A stretch of 64,000 nt of DNA from Alkalicoccobacillus porphyridii (lineage in GTDB: Bacteria > Bacillota > Bacilli > Bacillales > Bacillaceae_D). Location of the stretch: the NCBI RefSeq assembly GCF_007293315.1, contig NZ_VLXZ01000006.1, positions 1 through 64,000 of the forward strand, written 5' to 3'. A program made the translations under genes and the position numbers. Below are positions 55,917 through 64,000 of the stretch, piece after piece. Under the pieces are notes generated by a model, which saw only the letters and a program-made list of their open reading frames with translations, did no database searches and was not told the origin of the DNA. How positions within the stretch are numbered: position 1 is the first letter of the stretch; each line of letters starts with the position of its first letter.

Positions 55917-56384
55917 GTGCCTTATATTATTGCTATAATTATGATTGCTTTGGATCAACTGACCAAATGGCTGGTCGTTGTAAATATGGAACGCGGGGAA
56001 AGTATTCCTTTAATTCCTGATGTAGCTTATATTACGTCGCATCGAAATGCGGGAGCTGCATTTGGGATTCTCCAGGGGCAAATGTGGTTTTTTTACATTA
56101 TAACCGTGATTGTTGTAACTGGTCTTATTTATTACATTAGAAAAGAAGCAAAAGGACAGCCTTCACTAGGTATTCCACTTGGATTGATTTTAGGTGGGGC
56201 GATTGGTAACTTTATTGATCGTGTTTTTCGTGGTGAGGTTGTAGATTTTGCAGATACGTTTATTTTTGGATATGATTTCGCTATCTTTAATGTAGCAGAT
56301 TCGGCTCTATGTGTAGGTGTTGGTCTTCTTTTGCTGAAATTTATCCGTGATGAAGTTAAAGCTAAAAAGGAGCAACAAGCATAA
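55917..56384 (+). CDS. lspA: Lipoprotein signal peptidase
   Basis: Aspartic membrane protease that removes signal peptides from diacylated prolipoproteins such as CtaC. The 155-residue protein has four membrane helices. Catalytic aspartates are in GNFIDRVFRGEVVDF and FNVADSAL (about residues 103 and 121). It starts at GTG 55917 with GGAGGAGCACAG upstream. It overlaps the rluD ATG by one base, so the two are coupled. Confidence 0.95.
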   Translation: MPYIIAIIMIALDQLTKWLVVVNMERGESIPLIPDVAYITSHRNAGAAFGILQGQMWFFYIITVIVVTGLIYYIRKEAKGQPSLGIPLGLILGGAIGNFIDRVFRGEVVDFADTFIFGYDFAIFNVADSALCVGVGLLLLKFIRDEVKAKKEQQA

Positions 56385-57298
56385 TGAGTACATTTGAATT
56401 TACCGTAACAGAAGAGCAACATTTAACACGAATTGATAAAGTTTTATCTGACTTGATGAAGGATGTATCACGTAGCCAGATTCAACTGTGGATAAAAGAT
56501 GGACATGTATTAGTAAATGACTCAGCTACAAAAAGTAATTACAAAACAGAGACTGGCGATCACATTTACGTTACAGTACCTGAGGCTGTAGAAATTGAAG
56601 CGATAGCTGAAGACATTCCGCTTGATATTGTATATGAGGATGAGGATGTTATTGTCGTAAATAAGCCACGTGGTATGGTCGTGCATCCAGCCCCTGGACA
56701 TCCTAATGGAACATTGGTTAATGCACTGCTTTATCATTGCACGGATCTACCAGGCATTAATGGTGAAATACGCCCTGGGATTGTTCATCGTATTGATAAG
56801 GATACATCTGGTTTATTAATGGTGGCTAAAAATGATCAAGCACATGAATCCTTAGTTGATCAATTAAAAGCAAAAACAACAAAACGAGTCTATCAAACCA
56901 TCGTGCATGGGGTTATTCACCATGAGCACGGTACCGTTGATGCACCGATTGGTCGCGATAGAAGAGATCGTCAAAGCATGGCGGTTACAGATGAAAATGG
57001 CAGAGAAGCAGTCACTCATTTCACCGTGCTGGAACGATTTGAACACTATTCGTATATCACATGTCAGCTGGAGACTGGACGTACTCATCAAATACGTGTG
57101 CATATGAAATACATCGGTCATCCAGTAGCAGGAGACCCGAAGTATGGTCCCAAAAAGACACTCGACATTAATGGTCAGGCCCTTCATGCTTCGGTGCTAG
57201 GTTTTACACACCCACGAACGGGTGAGGAAATGCTATTTGAAGCCCCTATGCCAGAGGATATGGAAAAGTTATTAAAGAAGCTACAAGATAGTCGTTGA
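56384..57298 (+). CDS. rluD: 23S rRNA pseudouridine synthase RluD family (YlyB)
   Basis: Makes pseudouridines in helix 69 or nearby sites of 23S rRNA. The 304-residue protein has an N-terminal S4 domain (about 13-75) and the catalytic signature HRIDKDTSGLL (about 134-144) with its aspartate, then ETGRTHQIRVH. The exact target cannot be told from sequence; RluD is the closest type. It is coupled to lspA and followed by the pyr leader. Confidence 0.92.
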   Translation: MSTFEFTVTEEQHLTRIDKVLSDLMKDVSRSQIQLWIKDGHVLVNDSATKSNYKTETGDHIYVTVPEAVEIEAIAEDIPLDIVYEDEDVIVVNKPRGMVVHPAPGHPNGTLVNALLYHCTDLPGINGEIRPGIVHRIDKDTSGLLMVAKNDQAHESLVDQLKAKTTKRVYQTIVHGVIHHEHGTVDAPIGRDRRDRQSMAVTDENGREAVTHFTVLERFEHYSYITCQLETGRTHQIRVHMKYIGHPVAGDPKYGPKKTLDINGQALHASVLGFTHPRTGEEMLFEAPMPEDMEKLLKKLQDSR

Positions 57299-57334
57299 CT
57301 ATTGTCGAATTTTTTGAGATGATAAAGTCAATCA

Positions 57335-58035
<701 letters not shown>

Positions 58036-58045
58036 ACAATTATAT

Positions 58046-58158
58046 ATACCTCTTTAAACTCAGTCCAGAGAGGCTGGCAAGAGGGTCTTAAGCAACTGGG
58101 GACGATATGTCTTCAGTCTGTTTACAAAACCCCTTTGCCTGTTGCAAAGGGGTTTTAT
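58046..58158 (+). promoter_or_regulatory. PyrR attenuator 2, between pyrR and pyrP
   Basis: The binding motif CAGTCCAGAGAGGCTG is at 58061-58076. The terminator AACCCCTTTGC/GCAAAGGGGTT with T4 is at 58128-58157. Confidence 0.93.
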
Positions 58159-58186
58159 CGTAAAGAGAAGAGTAGGAGAGATGGCA

Positions 58187-59509
58187 GTGGAACATGGAAA
58201 AGAAGTAGGCATTCAGGAAATACCAAGAGCGGATAAGTGGTTATTATTTAGTCTTCAGCACTTGTTTGCCATGTTTGGCGCAACGGTTTTAGTCCCGTTT
58301 CTAGTTGATCTCAGTCCAGCAACAGCGTTACTAACAAGTGGACTTGGAACACTAGCGTACTTACTCGTTACGAAGGGACAAATTCCAGCATATCTTGGAT
58401 CATCGTTCGCTTTTATTATCCCGATACAATCTGCACAGATGATTGATGGGACTGAAGGGGCGATGGTTGGAGCCTTTTTAGCAGGGGTTGTGTACGGCAT
58501 TGTTGCCTTATTCATTAAGGCTGTAGGTGTAAATTGGCTAATGAAGATTCTGCCACCTATCGTTGTAGGACCGGTTATTATGGTCATTGGTTTAAGCTTA
58601 GCCGGTAGCGCCGTGAATCAAGCGATGTATCTGCCTGGATCAGAGGACTACAGTGTCAGCTATCTGATGACGGCGCTTGTCACACTTGGGATTACAATTG
58701 TTGCAACGATGTTCTTTAGAGGATTCTTTGGACTAGTGCCTATCTTGTTTGGGCTAATTGGCGGTTACACATTTGCTTATTTCCAAGGGCTTGTGGATAC
58801 ATCAGGAATTGCAGCTGCAGGCTGGTTCACGGTACCAGAAATGATTGTTCCGTTTGTAACCTACACACCAAGCTTCTCTTGGAGCATTGCTTTTATCATG
58901 GTTCCAGTAGCAGTTGTTACTCTATCTGAGCATATCGGTCAGCAGATGGTTATTAGTAAAGTAGCAGGAAGAAACTTTATTAAAAAGCCAGGACTGCATC
59001 GCTCGATTTTAGGGGACGGGGTGGCAACAGTAATAGCTGCGGGACTCGGTGGACCTCCAAACACAACATATGGTGAGAACATTGGGGTCATGACGATTAC
59101 ACGAGTGTTTAGTGTATTTGTTATCGGGGGTGCTGCAGTCTTAGCTATTACATTCTCCTTTATAGGAAAAATATCTGCACTCATTTCATCCATCCCTTCA
59201 CCTGTAATGGGTGGGGTATCCATCCTACTATTCGGAATTATCGCTTCATCTGGTTTGCGTATGTTAATTGACAACAACATTAATATTGGTGAAAAAAGAA
59301 ACTTAATTATCTCCTCTGTTATCCTCGTATTAGGGATAGGCGGAGCCTTTGTTCAAGTGAGTGAATCAGTTCAAATTCCAGGCATGGCGGTTGCGGCCAT
59401 CGTTGGAATCTTTCTACACCTAATTCTTCCTAATAAAGAACATAGCTACGGGGCATCCGACATGTTCACAGATATGACTACAGACGTGTCAGGTCGTTCC
59501 TCAAAATAA
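58187..59509 (+). CDS. pyrP: Uracil permease PyrP
   Basis: Uracil-proton symporter of the NCS2/UraA family, 440 residues, about fourteen membrane segments. Family features are LQHLFAMFGATVLVP (about 26-40), the AYLGSSFAF substrate region, SEHIGQ and NTTYGENIG. I prefer GTG 58187 because AGGAG ends 8 bases upstream; ATG 58181 is two bases from that site but remains possible. It lies between attenuators 2 and 3. Confidence 0.95.
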   Translation: MEHGKEVGIQEIPRADKWLLFSLQHLFAMFGATVLVPFLVDLSPATALLTSGLGTLAYLLVTKGQIPAYLGSSFAFIIPIQSAQMIDGTEGAMVGAFLAGVVYGIVALFIKAVGVNWLMKILPPIVVGPVIMVIGLSLAGSAVNQAMYLPGSEDYSVSYLMTALVTLGITIVATMFFRGFFGLVPILFGLIGGYTFAYFQGLVDTSGIAAAGWFTVPEMIVPFVTYTPSFSWSIAFIMVPVAVVTLSEHIGQQMVISKVAGRNFIKKPGLHRSILGDGVATVIAAGLGGPPNTTYGENIGVMTITRVFSVFVIGGAAVLAITFSFIGKISALISSIPSPVMGGVSILLFGIIASSGLRMLIDNNINIGEKRNLIISSVILVLGIGGAFVQVSESVQIPGMAVAAIVGIFLHLILPNKEHSYGASDMFTDMTTDVSGRSSK

Positions 59510-59518
59510 ATAATCAAT

Positions 59519-60571
<1,053 letters not shown>

Positions 60572-60587
60572 TAAGGGGGAAATGAAT

Positions 60588-61868
60588 ATGGGAACAGCAC
60601 TTGTAAATGGAATGGTTTTGGACACTGAAGGAAAGCAGATCCAAAAGGATGTGTATCTAATTGATGGCGCAGTGAGATATGAGGCAGCCTCTAACCAAAT
60701 TACAGAAACAATTGATCTTGCAGGTAAGCTTCTGTTGCCAGGTCTGATAGATGCCCACGTTCATTTAAGGGAGCCGGGTGGTGAGCAAAAGGAAACGATT
60801 GAGACTGGAACAAAAGCGGCAGCAAAAGGTGGGTTTACAACTATTGCACCGATGCCAAATACCAGACCTGTACCGGACACACCCGAGCAGCTTGAATGGG
60901 TTGTAAATCGTGTAAAGGAAACAGGCTCTGTACGAGTTCTCCCATATGCAGCCATTACAACGAGACAGCTTGGTCAGGAATTAACAAATTTTCATGGCTT
61001 AAAAGAAGCAGGAGCGTTTGCTTTTACCGATGATGGAGTTGGAGTTCAGTCTGCGGGAGTCATGCTTGCTGCGATGAAACAGGCGGCTGCAGTTGATATG
61101 GCGATTGTTGCACATTGTGAGGATAATACATTAATCCAAGGTGGGTCTGTGCACGAGGGCACCTTCTCCAAAGAGCAAGGGTTAAACGGGATTCCATCGG
61201 TTTGTGAATCCGTGCATATTGCAAGAGATGTACTGCTTGCCGAGGCAGCAGGTGCACACTATCATGTCTGTCATATTAGTACCAAGGAATCTGTGCGTGT
61301 CGTACGTGATGCAAAAAAAGCGGGTATTCGTGTGACGGCGGAGGTTACTCCTCATCATTTACTTCTATGTGATGAAGATATTCCATCCCTCGATACAAAC
61401 TATAAAATGAATCCGCCACTCAGAGGCCGGGCTGATCGTGAAGCCTTAATCGAAGGCTTACTTGACGGCACGATTGACTTTATTGCTACTGATCATGCTC
61501 CTCATACAGAATCAGAAAAAGCGACAACCATTGAAAAGGCTCCGTTTGGCATTGTTGGCTTGGAGACAGCTTTCCCGCTTCTATACACTCATTTAGTGCA
61601 AAAAGAAGTGATGAGCTTAAAGCAGTTAGTCGATTGGCTAACGGTGAAACCAGCGCAAACGTTTGGCCTAACTGGTGGCACATTAAATGACGGGGTAGCT
61701 GCAGATATTACGGTTATTGACCTAGAGCAGGTTGAGCCCATTCAAAAAGAGACCTTTGTCTCTAAAGGCATAAATACACCGTTTGAAGGCTGGGAATGTA
61801 AGGGCTGGCCAGTACTCACTTATGTAGATGGACATTTGGTTTGGGAAAAGGGGACGGTAACGCTATGA
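60588..61868 (+). CDS. pyrC: Dihydroorotase
   Basis: Zinc enzyme that cyclises carbamoyl aspartate to dihydroorotate. The 426-residue, type I form has the metal motif [10 protein letters not shown] (about 57-66). Further ligands are in AHCED and CHISTKES, and the catalytic aspartate is in [12 protein letters not shown] 60588 has AAGGGGGAAATGAAT upstream; ATG 60582 is also in frame. Its TGA overlaps the carA ATG (ATGA), coupling the two. Confidence 0.95.
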   Translation: MGTALVNGMVLDTEGKQIQKDVYLIDGAVRYEAASNQITETIDLAGKLLLPGLIDAHVHLREPGGEQKETIETGTKAAAKGGFTTIAPMPNTRPVPDTPEQLEWVVNRVKETGSVRVLPYAAITTRQLGQELTNFHGLKEAGAFAFTDDGVGVQSAGVMLAAMKQAAAVDMAIVAHCEDNTLIQGGSVHEGTFSKEQGLNGIPSVCESVHIARDVLLAEAAGAHYHVCHISTKESVRVVRDAKKAGIRVTAEVTPHHLLLCDEDIPSLDTNYKMNPPLRGRADREALIEGLLDGTIDFIATDHAPHTESEKATTIEKAPFGIVGLETAFPLLYTHLVQKEVMSLKQLVDWLTVKPAQTFGLTGGTLNDGVAADITVIDLEQVEPIQKETFVSKGINTPFEGWECKGWPVLTYVDGHLVWEKGTVTL

Positions 61869-62953
61869 AAAAGCAATTAATCTTAGAAAATGGTGCAGTG
61901 TTTGAAGGTGTTGGTTTTGGCGCCGATTTGGCAATGAGTGGTGAGGTAGTGTTTAATACGGGCATGACAGGCTATCAGGAAATTCTCTCAGATCCATCCT
62001 ATTGCGCGCAAATCGTCACGTTAACCTATCCATTAATCGGGAATTACGGTATCAACCGGGATGATTTTGAATCAATTAGCCCGGCAATCCATGGATTAAT
62101 TGTGCGTGAAGTAGAGCTTGAGCCAAGCCACTGGCGAAGTGAAGAATCACTCGATACACTACTCAAAGCTAAGGGCATCCCTGGACTTTCAGGTATCGAC
62201 ACGCGTAAATTAACACGAATGATTAGAGAAATAGGCACGTTAAAGGGTCGTATTTGCTCCATGGAGGTCGATGTAAATCAGGTTGTACAAGAGCTTCTAG
62301 GTATGCCAGCTATTAAGAACCAGGTAGAGACAGTGTCTACAAAGGACCCTTATCATGTTCCTGGAAAGGGAGACCGGGTTGTATTAATTGATTGTGGGAT
62401 GAAACATGGCATTCTCCTTGAGTTGATCGAACGAAATTGCGACGTCGTTGTTGTTCCATATCATACACCAGCAGATGAGATTATTCGCCTAGGGGCGGAT
62501 GGAGTTTTAGTTAGTAACGGACCAGGTAACCCAGAAGATGTGCCTGAAACGATCGAAACCGTTAAAAATTTGCTCGGTGAGGTGCCGATATTTGGTATCT
62601 GCCTTGGACACCAGCTTCTTGCCTTAGCCTCTGGAGCAACAACAAGTAAGCTAAGATTTGGGCACAGAGGATCTAACCACCCTATCCGTGAGCTTGCAAC
62701 GGGTGCGATTGATATTACAGCACAAAATCACGGGTATACCGTAGATGCTGATTCGCTTGAAGGAACCAATCTTAAAGCTACACATATCGCTGTGAATGAT
62801 GAAACGATTGAAGGCTTAGCTCATATTCATTATCCAGCTTTTAGCGTGCAATACCATCCAGAGGCGTCCCCAGGACCAGAGGATGCAAACCATTTATTTA
62901 ATCAATTTATGAACATGATGAAGACCACTCAAGCAGAGAAGGTACTAGCGTAG
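61865..62953 (+). CDS. pyrAA: Carbamoyl-phosphate synthase small subunit (pyrimidine-specific)
   Basis: Glutamine amidotransferase subunit that supplies ammonia to the large subunit. The protein has 362 residues. The N-terminal CPSase small domain has [17 protein letters not shown], and the class I amidotransferase domain has the catalytic cysteine in [13 protein letters not shown] (about 241) and histidine in YHPEASPGP (about 338). The start is ATG 61865, overlapping the pyrC stop. Its place in the pyr operon marks it as the pyrimidine enzyme rather than the arginine one. Confidence 0.95.
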   Translation: MKKQLILENGAVFEGVGFGADLAMSGEVVFNTGMTGYQEILSDPSYCAQIVTLTYPLIGNYGINRDDFESISPAIHGLIVREVELEPSHWRSEESLDTLLKAKGIPGLSGIDTRKLTRMIREIGTLKGRICSMEVDVNQVVQELLGMPAIKNQVETVSTKDPYHVPGKGDRVVLIDCGMKHGILLELIERNCDVVVVPYHTPADEIIRLGADGVLVSNGPGNPEDVPETIETVKNLLGEVPIFGICLGHQLLALASGATTSKLRFGHRGSNHPIRELATGAIDITAQNHGYTVDADSLEGTNLKATHIAVNDETIEGLAHIHYPAFSVQYHPEASPGPEDANHLFNQFMNMMKTTQAEKVLA

Positions 62954-62972
62954 GATAAAGGGGATGAGCAGC

Positions 62973-64000
62973 GTGGGCAAACGTACAGATATAAATAAAA
63001 TTTTGGTAATTGGATCAGGACCAATCGTGATTGGTCAGGCAGCGGAGTTCGATTATGCAGGTACTCAGGCATGCCAAGCGTTAAAAGAAGAAGGATACGA
63101 AGTGATTTTAATTAACTCCAACCCAGCAACGATTATGACGGATACTGCGATGGCGGATCGGGTGTATATAGAACCAATTACGCTAGAGTTTGTTAGTAGA
63201 ATCATTCGTCAAGAGCAGCCGGACGGTATTTTAGCTACGCTCGGAGGACAAACTGGCCTGAATATGGCGATGGAGCTTGATCAATCGGGCATACTCGAAA
63301 CCTATGGAATTGAGCTACTTGGTACAAAGCTAGATGCAATTCAACAGGCTGAAGATCGTGAGCAATTTAGAGCCCTAATGTATGAGCTAAACGAGCCCGT
63401 ACCAGAAAGTGAAATTGTCCACACATTAGACGAAGCACTTCAATTTGTCCAGAAAATTGGCTATCCAGTTATCGTTCGCCCGGCCTACACTCTCGGAGGA
63501 ACAGGCGGAGGCATTGTTCACTCAGAAGAAGAACTGATTGAAATTGTAACTAGCGGGCTAAAATACAGTCCGGTCACGCAATGTTTGGTAGAGAAAAGTA
63601 TTGCCGGCTTCAAAGAAGTAGAATATGAAGTCATGCGCGACAGAAAGAACCAAGCAATTGTAGTCTGTAATATGGAAAACTTTGATCCAGTTGGCGTTCA
63701 TACTGGAGACTCGATTGTTGCTGCGCCTAGCCAAACCTTAACCGATCGCGATTACCAAATGCTACGTAACTCATCTTTATCTATTATTCGAGCGCTAGGT
63801 ATTGAAGGGGGTTGTAACGTTCAGTTTGCCTTAGATGCCGATAGTAACGACTATTATATTATTGAAGTAAACCCGCGTGTCAGTCGTTCCTCTGCGCTAG
63901 CTTCTAAAGCGACGGGCTATCCGATTGCTAAGATGGCTGCCAAGATTGCGGTTGGCTATAGCTTGGACGAGCTTAAGAACCCAATAACAGGCACCACCTA
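62973..64000 (+). CDS. pyrAB: Carbamoyl-phosphate synthase large subunit, 5' part
   Basis: Makes carbamoyl phosphate from bicarbonate, ammonia and two ATP. Only the first 342 of about 1,070 expected residues are in the window, and the frame is open to the edge. Visible parts are the pre-ATP-grasp domain ([20 protein letters not shown]) and the first ATP-grasp domain ([45 protein letters not shown]). I start at GTG 62973 ([10 protein letters not shown]) with AAAGGGG 9 bases upstream; ATG 62964 is in frame but abuts that site. Confidence 0.96.
   Translation, partial: MGKRTDINKILVIGSGPIVIGQAAEFDYAGTQACQALKEEGYEVILINSNPATIMTDTAMADRVYIEPITLEFVSRIIRQEQPDGILATLGGQTGLNMAMELDQSGILETYGIELLGTKLDAIQQAEDREQFRALMYELNEPVPESEIVHTLDEALQFVQKIGYPVIVRPAYTLGGTGGGIVHSEEELIEIVTSGLKYSPVTQCLVEKSIAGFKEVEYEVMRDRKNQAIVVCNMENFDPVGVHTGDSIVAAPSQTLTDRDYQMLRNSSLSIIRALGIEGGCNVQFALDADSNDYYIIEVNPRVSRSSALASKATGYPIAKMAAKIAVGYSLDELKNPITGTT

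Overview
This window is a chromosome segment from an endospore-forming member of the Bacillaceae with moderately low GC. Gene order follows the Bacillus subtilis cta, ylb, dcw, spoIIG, ylm and pyr regions. An alkaliphile of the Alkalihalobacillus/Shouchella type is my guess from overall resemblance; I ran no search. The MurE sequence carries the DNPR motif, which predicts a meso-diaminopimelate wall. BshC implies bacillithiol synthesis.

Layout. 1-7150: caa3 cytochrome c oxidase (ctaA divergent from ctaCDEF), a DUF420/CtaM-like factor and yugN. 7370-23900: the ylb cluster (ylbC, D, E, F, G, rsmD, coaD, ylbJ, ylbL, tmcAL, DUF177, rpmF, an RsfA-type regulator, a GNAT protein, panE, yllA). Inserted in it are a thioesterase, an ATP-grasp enzyme, a small Cys-tailed protein and an MFS transporter. 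A likely CsfG forespore RNA lies antisense upstream of rsmD. 24009-43836: bshC and the division/cell-wall (dcw) cluster from mraZ to ftsZ. 44615-47226: spoIIGA-sigE-sigG. 47772-51852: ylmC, pgeF, ylmE, sepF, ylmG, ylmH, divIVA. 51900-57298: T-box-controlled ileS, ylyA, lspA, rluD. 57335-64000: the pyr operon (pyrR, pyrP, pyrB, pyrC, carA, partial carB) with three PyrR-type attenuators.

The genes work together as wall precursor synthesis (murE, murF, mraY, murD, murB), septum assembly (ftsA, ftsZ, sepF, ftsL, divIB, pbpB, ftsW, divIVA), the switch to sporulation (spoIIGA, sigE, sigG, spoVD, ylbJ) and pyrimidine supply. Several neighbours expected from B. subtilis are missing: ctaB, ctaG, ylbK, murG, ylxW/ylxX/sbp, bpr and ylmA/ylmB.

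The least ordinary content is intergenic. First, a large multi-hairpin repeat occurs at six places. Several copies start with a terminator at the 3' end of a gene (ylbF, ftsZ, sigG), and copies appear to differ in ways that preserve pairing. Second, three arrays of unrelated sequence share a repeat spacing of about 20-21 bp, two of them alternating 20 and 21. Other notable points are an ileS product that has lost three of four C-terminal zinc-finger cysteines, a terminator inside the dcw cluster between ftsL and pbpB, and a good sigma-H promoter match before ftsA. No rRNA, tRNA, CRISPR array or transposase was seen.
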